Assembly: GCF_010975035.1 (NCBI RefSeq)
Contig: NZ_JAAIUV010000005.1
Location: 1-64,000, forward strand
Reading direction: 5' to 3'
Length of the DNA: 64,000 nt
Source: Neobacillus thermocopriae
Lineage (GTDB): Bacteria; Bacillota; Bacilli; Bacillales; Cytobacillaceae
The position numbers and the translations under genes are program-made. The notes beneath the pieces were generated by a model. It did not search any database. It had not been told where the DNA came from and saw only the letters and a program-made list of their open reading frames with translations. Position 1 is the first letter of the stretch; the number at the start of each line of letters is the position of its first letter. This document shows, in pieces, positions 34,204 through 43,723 of the stretch.

Positions 34204-35103
34204 TTATGAATTAGATTTTTCTTTTGATTGGGTAGACTCCTCTTCATTGTAAGAAGACTTGTCATCGTCTGATCCTTTATCACTTGACTGGTCTTTATCT
34301 TCACCAGATTCGGTTTCAGAGGACTGATCATCAGCATTCTCAGCTCCATCTTCACCTTCCATTTTCTCTTGTTGCTTCACTTTCGGAGATTCTTCTACAT
34401 CCCCTGTTGATACTTCTTCCTGCAAAGCGCTTAATGGTTTATCAAAATAGCTTGATGGATTTACCGCGACGCCATCTTTGCGAATTTCAAAATGGACGTG
34501 TGTTCCAACTTTTTCATTGAATAAACTTTGTCCAGCCTTTGCAAGGACATCTCCTTGCTTCACTTTATCGCCAACCTCAACTTGAATATCCTTCACCGAT
34601 TGATATTGTGTTACAATACCTTTATCATGCTCGATTTCAATCACATTCCCCAGGACTGCATCTTCCTCAACACGAGTGACTGTACCGCTAAGTGACGCCG
34701 TTACATCAAATGTTTCGCCGTCTTTCATTGTAATGTCTACACCTGTGCTTGGTTGATACGTATTATTGTAGAATACTAATGCGGCTTCCTGGTCTTCAGC
34801 TTTGGCATTGAAATCATAGAATTTTGTTTTAATGACAGCTTCATCCGCATTTTTCACTGGCATTTTGAAGTTTTCGAAAGCAGTGTTCACTTCTACTGCT
34901 GGTGTCTGATCCTTTTTACCAGCGAGATCTGAAGACTTGTATTCATACTTATCTGTGTCACTGGCATTAGATTGATACCAAAGAACACCGGTTAGAATGA
35001 TTGCTGCACTAGCGATATAAATGGCTGGAAATACCCAACGCTTTTTGAATAAGCGCTTTAAGCTGGAACTTTGAGAAGATCGTTTGTTTTCTTCCTCTCT
35101 CAT
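34204..35103 (-). CDS. spoIIQ: Stage II sporulation protein Q (degenerate M23 domain)
   Basis: The forespore protein (299 residues) has a cytoplasmic N-terminus, one transmembrane helix (about 21-43) and an extracytoplasmic LytM/M23 domain (about 100-220). The first zinc ligand motif HxGxD is replaced by STGVD, while HVHFEIRKDG is kept, so it should be enzymatically inactive, as known for B. subtilis SpoIIQ. It would bind SpoIIIAH across the intermembrane space during engulfment. The last about 70 residues are a disordered D/E/S/K tail. The ATG at 35103 follows GAGGTGATGAAA. Divergent from the VanZ-like gene, as in B. subtilis. Confidence 0.93.
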   Translation of the reverse strand: MREEENKRSSQSSSLKRLFKKRWVFPAIYIASAAIILTGVLWYQSNASDTDKYEYKSSDLAGKKDQTPAVEVNTAFENFKMPVKNADEAVIKTKFYDFNAKAEDQEAALVFYNNTYQPSTGVDITMKDGETFDVTASLSGTVTRVEEDAVLGNVIEIEHDKGIVTQYQSVKDIQVEVGDKVKQGDVLAKAGQSLFNEKVGTHVHFEIRKDGVAVNPSSYFDKPLSALQEEVSTGDVEESPKVKQQEKMEGEDGAENADDQSSETESGEDKDQSSDKGSDDDKSSYNEEESTQSKEKSNS

Positions 35104-35262
35104 TTTCATCACCTCAGCAATCATTCTGAACAGATAACTAGAATTATATACACTAGTCTGAAAAAATTTTTTATTATTTGTTATTGCCAGCCATTTTATG
35201 CAATATTTTTTTGAAAAATAGTCCTGTTCAACATGAATCAATAAATGAAAGAAGGAATGACC

Positions 35263-35691
35263 ATGAAATTTGTTACATATACACTACGGTTGTTACCGTT
35301 TCTATATATGGCTGCTATTTGGATCCAGTCTAGCCTGCCGTCTAATCATTTCGTAGAGTTACCTGACTCGTCCCTCGACAAAACGATTAAAGAATCGCTC
35401 CATTTAGTTGAATTTGCGATTTTATATGTCTTACTCGTTCTTGCGAGCCTTACATTACGCCGCTCTTTCACCCCAAAATGGAATGTGGCTTGCGCGATAT
35501 TTGCTGCTCTTTATGGGATTAGCGACGAAATTCACCAATCGTTCTATTCCTATCGATCGGCCTCTCTCTTTGACTTAGTCAAAGACTTCACAGGAATTTT
35601 AGTCTCCTACTACTTCATCAGCAGGGCACTGTATAAAGGGAAATTTGTTTGGCTGAGGAAAAAACTAGACCGAATTGCGAAGATCCATTAA
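35263..35691 (+). CDS. ywnJ: VanZ-family membrane protein (YwnJ-like)
   Basis: The protein (about 142 residues) has four predicted transmembrane segments and VanZ signatures: LVEFAILYVLLVL, LYGISDEIHQSFYSYR and SLFDLVKDFTGILV. VanZ proteins are linked to glycopeptide (teicoplanin) tolerance or polyketide and envelope roles, but the chromosomal YwnJ function is unknown. The ATG at 35263 follows GAAGGA at suitable spacing; an in-frame ATG at 35245 is possible. Its position beside spoIIQ supports the YwnJ assignment. Ends at a hairpin with T-run. Confidence 0.85.
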   Translation: MKFVTYTLRLLPFLYMAAIWIQSSLPSNHFVELPDSSLDKTIKESLHLVEFAILYVLLVLASLTLRRSFTPKWNVACAIFAALYGISDEIHQSFYSYRSASLFDLVKDFTGILVSYYFISRALYKGKFVWLRKKLDRIAKIH

Positions 35692-35732
35692 ACCGCTCGT
35701 CAACCTTTATTACGGCGGTTCTTTTAGTTTTT
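35690..35732 (+). terminator. Terminator of the VanZ-like gene
   Basis: AACCGC / GCGGTT (18-nt loop) followed by CTTTTAGTTTTT starts at the stop codon. Confidence 0.65.
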
Positions 35733-35929
35733 CAAATAGTAGATAGGAATCAATTTCTTTAAATATAAAAACATAATGGTTTATTTTGATAGGATTTTTT
35801 CTTCTAAAAGGAGGAAATTTAGTAAAGGTTTCAATATATTAGGAATCTTTAGAGTTTAAATGCCATTCGAATGATATTACATTCCAAGGCAACTGGTAGG
35901 GCTTTTATTTTCCTATTCTTTTTACATAG

Positions 35930-35956
35930 TTAAAAGCCAGGCTCCACACCTGGCTT
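35930..35956 (-). terminator. Terminator of spoIID
   Basis: On the minus strand AAGCCAGG / CCTGGCTT is followed by TTAACT; the stem is strong but the T-run is short. Confidence 0.7.
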
Positions 35957-35965
35957 AAATCCTTC

Positions 35966-37009
35966 CTATTTTTTCGCTGTTAACGTAGCAAGCATCGTCT
36001 CTGCTGACGTAATCTCTACACCCTGATAATAGTGCTTCACGATTTCCTTGTAGCTCTTTCCTTCCTCCGCCATACCATTGGCTCCATATTGGCTCATACC
36101 CACGCCATGACCATTCCCACGTGTGGTGATGATGATATTGTTCCCTTTACGTTCCCATGAAAAATCGGTTGACTGTAAATCAAGTGCTTCACGGATTTCC
36201 CTTCCAGTGAGAACTTTGCCACCAATATTCACCTTTGCCACACGCTTCCCTTTGGTGCGGGCAATAATTTTTCCAATCGTGTTACCAGAACCTACTTTTA
36301 CCCCTAATCTCGCTTCAAAATCCTTAACAGATATTACTTTTTGGCTGTTGAATTTTGGTGAGTTTTTATCCCACGGGCTCGCCACACTTCTCAAATAAGG
36401 AATCGTGCCTGGCCAGTAATCCTCCGAATTTTCCGTGTAGCCGTTACTAGTAGAAAAGAACGCAGCATCAATCGGCTTGCCTTCATAAGTAATGATTTGC
36501 CCGCTTGTCGCTTGGACCGCCTCTACGATCTTTTTCCTTTTCCATTCATAATCCTTCCCCCATGCTTTGCGCTGATCATCATCGCTCATATACACTTGAT
36601 GGGCTTGCGTATCCGTCACTTGCGCCCCTTTTGCTTGGGCTGCTTTTGGGACACCTTTATTATTATTGGTCATCAATCGATTTACGATATACGTTCTTGC
36701 TGTTAGAGCCTGAGCCTTTAACGCTTCCTCATTGAATTCAGCCGGCATTTCGGCTGCAACTACTCCCACGAGATACTCATCTAATTGGACATTTTCAATC
36801 TTCGATGTCTCCGATCGAAAGACGGCCACTTCCACCGCTTGATCTGCCATAGGCTCCGCCTTTTCAGATGCTTGAGACTTCGAAAGATCCTCACCCAATT
36901 TGCCACTCGCCTTCTCACTCGAAAACGGCAGAACAAGCACAGCGGGAATCACTAAGGTCAAGGCAATAAGAAAAGATACTAGTACGATGAATGGTTTGAT
37001 TTTCTTCAT
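35966..37009 (-). CDS. spoIID: Stage II sporulation protein D (lytic transglycosylase)
   Basis: The 347-residue protein has an N-terminal transmembrane anchor (about 7-29) and a SpoIID domain. The catalytic glutamate is expected in VAAEMPAEF (Glu87), with ALTARTYIV, FFSTSNGYTEN and the C-terminal GHGVGMSQYGANGMA motif. Together with SpoIIM and SpoIIP it degrades septal and peripheral peptidoglycan to drive forespore engulfment in the mother cell. GGAGGC precedes the ATG. It lies downstream of murA as in B. subtilis. Confidence 0.95.
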   Translation of the reverse strand: MKKIKPFIVLVSFLIALTLVIPAVLVLPFSSEKASGKLGEDLSKSQASEKAEPMADQAVEVAVFRSETSKIENVQLDEYLVGVVAAEMPAEFNEEALKAQALTARTYIVNRLMTNNNKGVPKAAQAKGAQVTDTQAHQVYMSDDDQRKAWGKDYEWKRKKIVEAVQATSGQIITYEGKPIDAAFFSTSNGYTENSEDYWPGTIPYLRSVASPWDKNSPKFNSQKVISVKDFEARLGVKVGSGNTIGKIIARTKGKRVAKVNIGGKVLTGREIREALDLQSTDFSWERKGNNIIITTRGNGHGVGMSQYGANGMAEEGKSYKEIVKHYYQGVEITSAETMLATLTAKK

Positions 37010-37413
37010 GATTGTGCCTCCAGTATGTCAAATTCACAGCCCACCATAATCCGGGTTGCGTTCTCACTAACAACATATGGAAGGGGACAAGCATTTATTA
37101 CAGATTTTTATAAAATGGTGTCAGGCACAACTCATAGAGAAATCACTCATTTTATCTATGTGGAATGGGCAGCCATGCATTTACGGGACGTCCCAAAAAA
37201 TTGACCACCAAGCTTTTGTTACTCGAAGATATCTTGCTAATAGGACGCTTGCACAAATCTATTTTTGAAATTTCTAAGCAAATAAAAACAGGACCCGTAT
37301 ACCAGGCCCCGTTGCTTCGGATTTTTCAAATATGATGTATTATATGGATCTCCGTTATAGGTCAGGACCTCCTTCTTCATGAAGGAGTCATCACCCATCA
37401 TAACGACATTCAT
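37010..37413. other. murA-spoIID intergenic region
   Basis: No convincing gene. The region holds a dispersed repeat copy (37117-37128) and a minus-strand hairpin near 37367-37390 (GACTCCTTC / GAAGGAGGTC) without a T-run. spoIID's promoter should lie near its left end. Confidence 0.45.
37117..37128. repeat. Dispersed GGTGTCAGGCAC element
   Basis: Exact match to the 12-bp core seen elsewhere in the window. Confidence 0.7.
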
Positions 37414-38724
37414 TTAAGCATTCATATCTGTCACGTATTTTGGTAGTTCGACAAATGATTCTTCCACATCGTTCACGCGTTCAATGTCGGCACCTAGAGC
37501 TGCTAGCTTTTCGTGGAAGTTCACGTAGCCACGGTCCAGATGCTTTAATTCTGTCACGCGTGTAACACCTTCAGCAACTAGCCCGGTCAAAATTAAGGCA
37601 GCCGCTGCACGAAGGTCTGTTGCAGCCACTTCAGCTCCCTGTAAATTAGAAGGTCCATTCAATATTACCGAACGGCCTTCAATTTTAATATCAGCATTCA
37701 TGCGACGGAATTCTTCTACATGCATGAAGCGATTCTCAAATACCGTTTCCGTAATCATCGAAGTTCCCTCTGCACAAAGCAATAACGCCATCATTTGTGA
37801 TTGCATATCCGTTGGGAAACCAGGATGTGGCATTGTTTTAATATCTACTGCCTTTAAACGTTCAGGCCCGATAACCCGAATACCATCCTCTTCTTCGATA
37901 ATCGTTACACCCATTTCCTCCATTTTTGCAATCAATGAAGATAGGTGCTCCGGAACAGCTCCTCTCACAAGTACATTTCCGCCCGTAATCGCTGCAGCCG
38001 CCATAAACGTTCCCGCTTCGATTCGGTCAGGAATAATTGTATGTTCCGCGCCAGTCAACTTGTCGACACCTTCAATCCGAAGAGTTCCAGTGCCAGCACC
38101 TTTTACCCGCGCGCCCATTTTATTCAAGAAATTTGCTAAATCTACAATTTCCGGTTCTTTTGCCACATTCTCGATGATCGTCGTACCCTCAGCTAGAGTC
38201 GCCGCCATCATAATATTTTCTGTAGCCCCTACACTTGGGAAATCTAAATAAATTTTTGTTCCTTGAAGGCGACCTTCGACTTCCGCCTCAATGAAGCCAT
38301 TTCCAACCTTCACCTTTGCACCCATAGCCTCAAAGCCTTTTAGATGCTGGTCAATTGGGCGGGATCCAATCGCACAACCACCAGGTAGGGCTACACGGGC
38401 ACGGCCATTGCGTGCCAATAATGATCCCATCACAAGTACAGAAGCTCTCATTTTTCGAACATATTCAAATGGTGCCTCCTCTTTCAGCACTCGAGATGCA
38501 TCCACAATCACTGTATTATTGTCAAACTGAACATCAGCGTTCAAATGGCGTAAAACTTCATTTATTGTGTATACATCGGAAAGCGTAGGCACATCACGTA
38601 TCACACTTTTTCCATCACTTGCTAATAATGTTGCAGCGATAACAGGCAGGACGGCGTTCTTTGCACCTTCCACTTTAACCGTTCCATAAAGCCTTTTTCC
38701 GCCGCGGACGATAATCTTTTCCAA
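37414..38724 (-). CDS. murA: UDP-N-acetylglucosamine 1-carboxyvinyltransferase
   Basis: The 436-residue enzyme transfers enolpyruvate from PEP to UDP-GlcNAc, the first committed step of peptidoglycan synthesis. N-terminal [20 protein letters not shown] is typical. The active-site Cys, target of fosfomycin, lies in [15 protein letters not shown] (about 117). C-terminal [13 protein letters not shown] and [13 protein letters not shown] are conserved. The spoIID/ywmB context matches B. subtilis murAA, the essential paralogue. It lies 32 bp after ywmB, so the two are probably cotranscribed. Confidence 0.97.
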   Translation of the reverse strand: MEKIIVRGGKRLYGTVKVEGAKNAVLPVIAATLLASDGKSVIRDVPTLSDVYTINEVLRHLNADVQFDNNTVIVDASRVLKEEAPFEYVRKMRASVLVMGSLLARNGRARVALPGGCAIGSRPIDQHLKGFEAMGAKVKVGNGFIEAEVEGRLQGTKIYLDFPSVGATENIMMAATLAEGTTIIENVAKEPEIVDLANFLNKMGARVKGAGTGTLRIEGVDKLTGAEHTIIPDRIEAGTFMAAAAITGGNVLVRGAVPEHLSSLIAKMEEMGVTIIEEEDGIRVIGPERLKAVDIKTMPHPGFPTDMQSQMMALLLCAEGTSMITETVFENRFMHVEEFRRMNADIKIEGRSVILNGPSNLQGAEVAATDLRAAAALILTGLVAEGVTRVTELKHLDRGYVNFHEKLAALGADIERVNDVEESFVELPKYVTDMNA

Positions 38725-38756
38725 GAGTATTCCCCTCCGCGTCCATTTTCTCTATA

Positions 38757-39671
<915 letters not shown>

Positions 39672-39903
39672 TTACTACCATTGTTTCCAAGGAGAAGGAG
39701 AGCATACTTGGGAAATGTCGTCACTTTTAGACATTTTCAAGCACCAAAAAGAGATGTTCTTTTTTCGGTTTACGTGATAGATTTCACATTGACAGCTATG
39801 CAGTAATACGTCTGACAAGTAAAGAAAATTGGTTCACATAAGGTAGATTGTACTCAATATCCGCTAAGTTTGGAATATGTACCAAGTACTAAATTTTTTC
39901 CAG

Positions 39904-40143
39904 TTAGGTGTTTTGTAAAAGGAATGGTAATTGTTTCGACCATTGCAGATAATCAAGAAAAAAATTACCAACCAAAGATCCAATGACAATGGCTAATAAT
40001 ACATACAACAAACGTGCTTGAAACACATGGTTTGGTTTCAGCAGTTTGTCGAGTCTCAAGGCTTGCAACGCCCACCAAGAAATGGCGATTGTCACAAGAT
40101 GCATCAATATGCTTACTAACGCAATTTGGCCGAATTCATTCAT
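39904..40143 (-). CDS. ywzB: DUF1146 membrane protein YwzB
   Basis: The 79-residue protein has two transmembrane segments (about 5-24 and 42-64) with the conserved WWALQALRLDKLLK between them, characteristic of DUF1146 (YwzB). Function unknown. The ATG at 40143 follows AGGAGGGC at good spacing. In B. subtilis ywzB lies between the atp operon and ywmB; here the nuo operon lies between ywzB and atp. Confidence 0.85.
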   Translation of the reverse strand: MNEFGQIALVSILMHLVTIAISWWALQALRLDKLLKPNHVFQARLLYVLLAIVIGSLVGNFFLDYLQWSKQLPFLLQNT

Positions 40144-40164
40144 CCACTTGCCCTCCTTTTGCAA

Positions 40165-40530
40165 ACCATTCTTATTGTATCACAGACAAGTGAAAAAGGT
40201 AACTTATTCATACTAGTTATCCAAAGATTTTTTTCCAATTTTTCACAATGAAAAATAGCATTCTTAAAGAGATTTTCTCATCCTTGTCACTTCGATGGTG
40301 AAGCATTCTAAGCGTTGAAACCACTTGTCTAGTACCACCTAGTTCCCTCTTACACAATAGCATTCTTTATGTTAATGAAATTCTAGCTTTATTTTTTCAC
40401 TAAAAAATCATAGACGCAATTCTCTTCATTGACATGAGTGTTCCATTCCGCTGTATGAAACCTCCCCCTTTTCTCTTCTAATAAATTCCATTTCTTCCAC
40501 CTAAAAAATAGCCCTATATCAAGCACATAA
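40165..40530. other. Region upstream of ywzB
   Basis: No gene seen; short, stop-rich frames on both strands. It lies between the nuo terminator and ywzB and should contain the ywzB promoter. Confidence 0.4.
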
Positions 40531-40560
40531 AACAAAAAGAAGGGATGAAACCCCTTCTTT
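40531..40560 (-). terminator. Terminator of the nuo operon
   Basis: On the minus strand AAAGAAGGGG / CCCTTCTTT with a 6-nt loop is followed by TTGTTTT. Confidence 0.85.
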
Positions 40561-40599
40561 CTTCATATTAAATATCCCTATATTGAACCGTAGTGTTAG

Positions 40600-40646
40600 C
40601 ACTGCGGCGATATCGAGAACCCCCCCATGTTCCAAATCGCCGCACT
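40600..40646 (-). other. Long hairpin between nuoN and its terminator
   Basis: TGCGGCGAT (about 40602-40611) and ATCGCCGCA (40637-40645) form a GC-rich 9-bp stem around a C-rich loop. It lies between the nuoN stop and the operon terminator and has no T-run, so it may protect the 3' end of the mRNA. Confidence 0.4.
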
Positions 40647-40687
40647 GTCCACATTACAAGGACAAATCCCCCAAATTGCCCATGAGT

Positions 40688-40700
40688 AGTGCCTGACACC
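40688..40700. repeat. Dispersed AGTGCCTGACACC element at the nuoN stop
   Basis: This copy touches the nuoN stop codon. Confidence 0.7.
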
Positions 40701-42211
40701 TAACTAAAAAAGTCATCAATAATGTTTAAGTTGTTATGCATAAAGTCAAGGGCCGTATTTGGAAAAATTCCAAACCATATCGAGCCGACCACGGTAATAA
40801 TTAAAACAACTAAAATTCCGAATGGTATATGGAATTTGCTTGTATCAGCTGCCGGACGGAAGAATATTTGAGTCATCACGCCAAAATAGTAGAAGTAGGA
40901 TATGACCGTAGTCGCTATCATAATGGAAGCAAGCACATAATGTCCTTCCGTAGCAAATGCCCCCATAAAGATGTTCAACTTACCAATAAAGCCCGCTGTG
41001 CCTGGGAATCCCGCTAAGGAAATCAACAAGATCCCCATTGCTACAGCAAGCCATGGTGATCGTCTATATAACCCCGCAAAATCTGTGATTTTTTCTGATC
41101 CTGTTTTTCCTGCCACTACCTGTATCACCGCAAACACACCGAGGTTCATGAGTAAGTAAGCAAGCAGGTAAAACCAGATTGAATAGAACATATTAGATGA
41201 TAATGTAGTTACAGCTACAAGCAAGTATCCTGCGTGTGCAATACTGGAATAGGCAAACAAGCGTTTAATATTTGTCTGCTTCAAGGCCACCACATTTCCA
41301 ATAATCATCGTTGCCCCCGCAATTACCGCAATATAGTCCTGCATATCCAATAAGAGTGGAACTGAACCAGGGCCCTCTGTCGCTGCAGCCCCAAAGACGG
41401 TTAACAAAATTCGAATGACTATGACAAAGCCGGCCGTTTTGGAAACTACGCTTAAGAATGCTGTAACCGGTGTTGGTGCACCTTGATATACGTCCGGTGC
41501 CCACATATGGAATGGTGCCGCCGCTAGTTTAAACGCTAAACCTACTAAAATCATCAAAAACGAAATTCCTAGTAAATAGACGTGCTGGCTGTCCATTAAT
41601 ACAGATAGCTGTGCAGCGATATCTAACAAGTTTGTTGTACCTGTTAACCCATAAACATAGCTCATCCCGAACAACGCAATAGCAGAGGAAATACTACCAT
41701 TAATGACGTATTTCATTGCAGATTCGTTGGACTTCAGGTTGTTTTTACGAATACCAGCTAATATATAAGAAGAAATAGATAGCAATTCTAAGCCGATATA
41801 AAGAGTAATAAGATCACCACTGGAAGTCATGATCATCGTGCCAAGCAAGGCCGTTAAGAACAAATAGTAAAACTCACCTTTGTAATTTTCTAATCCTTCC
41901 TTCGCCTCGTGGCTGACCGCAAGAAACATCACTAATCCTGCGCCTGCCAACAAGAGCAATTTAAAGGCAATAGCAAAGCTATCCAAACGGAACGTATCAT
42001 CGAGTATCGATTCAACCGATCCGCCGGCCAAACTAGCAGTGGTAACCATTGCAGCAAAAATCGCTGCCAAACCGATCCAACCTAGAATTTTTCGATCCAT
42101 TGTTTTTGGCATAAATAAATCAAAGATGGTTAAAAGAGCGATCACAACTAGGATGATGAACTCCGGTGTCATGATGCCCCAGTTGTATGATAGTAATGTA
42201 TCAAGACTCAT
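40700..42211 (-). CDS. nuoN: NADH-quinone oxidoreductase subunit N
   Basis: The 503-residue antiporter-like membrane subunit of complex I has about 14 transmembrane helices. LITLYIGLELLSISSYIL contains the conserved Glu of the first half-channel, LAAAPFHMWAPDVYQGAPTP the TM7/8 region, and central Lys residues follow. It pumps protons in the distal membrane arm. It is the last gene of the operon, 6 bp after nuoM. Confidence 0.95.
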   Translation of the reverse strand: MSLDTLLSYNWGIMTPEFIILVVIALLTIFDLFMPKTMDRKILGWIGLAAIFAAMVTTASLAGGSVESILDDTFRLDSFAIAFKLLLLAGAGLVMFLAVSHEAKEGLENYKGEFYYLFLTALLGTMIMTSSGDLITLYIGLELLSISSYILAGIRKNNLKSNESAMKYVINGSISSAIALFGMSYVYGLTGTTNLLDIAAQLSVLMDSQHVYLLGISFLMILVGLAFKLAAAPFHMWAPDVYQGAPTPVTAFLSVVSKTAGFVIVIRILLTVFGAAATEGPGSVPLLLDMQDYIAVIAGATMIIGNVVALKQTNIKRLFAYSSIAHAGYLLVAVTTLSSNMFYSIWFYLLAYLLMNLGVFAVIQVVAGKTGSEKITDFAGLYRRSPWLAVAMGILLISLAGFPGTAGFIGKLNIFMGAFATEGHYVLASIMIATTVISYFYYFGVMTQIFFRPAADTSKFHIPFGILVVLIITVVGSIWFGIFPNTALDFMHNNLNIIDDFFS

Positions 42212-42217
42212 CCTTCA

Positions 42218-43723
42218 TCACCCTCCTAACCCAAGCATGATAGTCTCAAGTGTGGCTTGAAGCGGTGAGCTAAGGACACTTGGGTAAACACCTATTAACA
42301 CGATTAACAACATGAGAACAATTACTGGAACATATTCCACACCTTTAAGGTCGACGATCGCGTCAAACTTCCGATGAGCTTGAGCAAACGTCATACCAAG
42401 AACGGCACGGAGTAAGTAGACGGCTGTCATGATAATACCGATTGTTCCGACAGCGGCAATCCATGGCTGAACCTTAAACAGACCTAAGAACGCCATAAAT
42501 TCGCTGACAAATCCAGACATGCCTGGTAATCCTAACGATGCCATTGCCCCCGCTAACAAGAAACCAGCGGCAATCGGCATCCCTTTGGCAAGTCCCCCCA
42601 AATGATCAATAATGGAAGTCTCGGTGCGCTCATATAAAACCCCAACAAGGAAGAATAATAGCGCTGAGATTAAGCCGTGTGAAATCACTTGGAAAATGGC
42701 ACCTTGAATACCTGCTTCATTCATCGCAGCTAGTCCAATTAGTACAATTCCCATGTGTGATATTGAGGAATAAGCCAATACCATCTTAAAGTCTGACTGA
42801 ATAAACGCCAAGAACGCCCCGTAAAGAAGGTTGATGACGCCAAGAATTGCCAGTAAAACAGCAAGCATTTCAAACTGCTCTGGAAAAATTCCCATCCCAA
42901 AACGAATTAATCCGTATGCTCCAATTTTTAATAGAATTCCAGAGTGGATCATAACCACTGCCGGCGGCGCTTGTACGTGTACGCGCAACATCCAACTGTG
43001 CAGTGGGAAAATTGGTAGTTTTACGCCAAAAGCAATGAGTAATGCAATGAATAGTCCTAGTTTTAAGTCTGCAGAAAGCGGTGCTGTTGGATCTGCGATC
43101 ATTTGGCTTAATAGCTCCACATTAGTCGTACCCGTTTTCGCAAAAAGAATCATGATGACAATTAACAGAACCGCTGAGCCTAGACCGTTATAAATTAAAA
43201 AGCTGTAAGCTGCTTTTTCTTTTTCAAAATAACCCCATTTTCCAATGAGGAAAAACGTTGGGATTAAGGTAATCTCAAAAAATAGGAAGAATAAAATTAA
43301 GTTTTCCGCTGTGAATACGCCAAGCATACCCACTTCTAATAGAAGGAACAGCATAAAGAAGCCTTTCCATTCTTTTTTCACATATCGGGCAGCAATAGCG
43401 GATAGTGTTGCAACAATCGCTGTCAGAACGACGAGCAACAGCTGAAATCCACTTAAGCCTAGCTCGTAATACACCGAGAAAATAGGCTCGTTCGCATTCA
43501 TCCCACGGAATTGAATCCACTCAGCTGATACCGAGAAATCAGATAATTTTTTACCAGCTAAATAATGAAAATAGGCTGCTAAGGATAAAACCAATGCCGG
43601 TAAAGTAGCCAATAAGCCGACAAGTTTAATTAATTTTTCCTGCGTCTTCGGTAAAAAAGCCAACAGGATAATGCCTAGCAAAGGGGAAAATACTAATGTT
43701 GAAAGAACCCAATTCAAATTCAT
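42218..43723 (-). CDS. nuoM: NADH-quinone oxidoreductase subunit M
   Basis: The 501-residue Mrp-antiporter-like subunit is marked by FFFEITLIPTFFLIGKWG (conserved Glu), KLPIFPLHSWMLRVHVQAPP and AYSSISHMGIVLIG. It translocates one proton in the membrane arm. Its start overlaps the nuoL stop by 4 bp (ATGA), indicating translational coupling. Confidence 0.95.
   Translation of the reverse strand: MNLNWVLSTLVFSPLLGIILLAFLPKTQEKLIKLVGLLATLPALVLSLAAYFHYLAGKKLSDFSVSAEWIQFRGMNANEPIFSVYYELGLSGFQLLLVVLTAIVATLSAIAARYVKKEWKGFFMLFLLLEVGMLGVFTAENLILFFLFFEITLIPTFFLIGKWGYFEKEKAAYSFLIYNGLGSAVLLIVIMILFAKTGTTNVELLSQMIADPTAPLSADLKLGLFIALLIAFGVKLPIFPLHSWMLRVHVQAPPAVVMIHSGILLKIGAYGLIRFGMGIFPEQFEMLAVLLAILGVINLLYGAFLAFIQSDFKMVLAYSSISHMGIVLIGLAAMNEAGIQGAIFQVISHGLISALLFFLVGVLYERTETSIIDHLGGLAKGMPIAAGFLLAGAMASLGLPGMSGFVSEFMAFLGLFKVQPWIAAVGTIGIIMTAVYLLRAVLGMTFAQAHRKFDAIVDLKGVEYVPVIVLMLLIVLIGVYPSVLSSPLQATLETIMLGLGG

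Noticed and set aside
37077..37268. 63-codon plus-strand frame between spoIID and murA
   Set aside because: No ribosome-binding site, contains a dispersed repeat copy and shows no domain.
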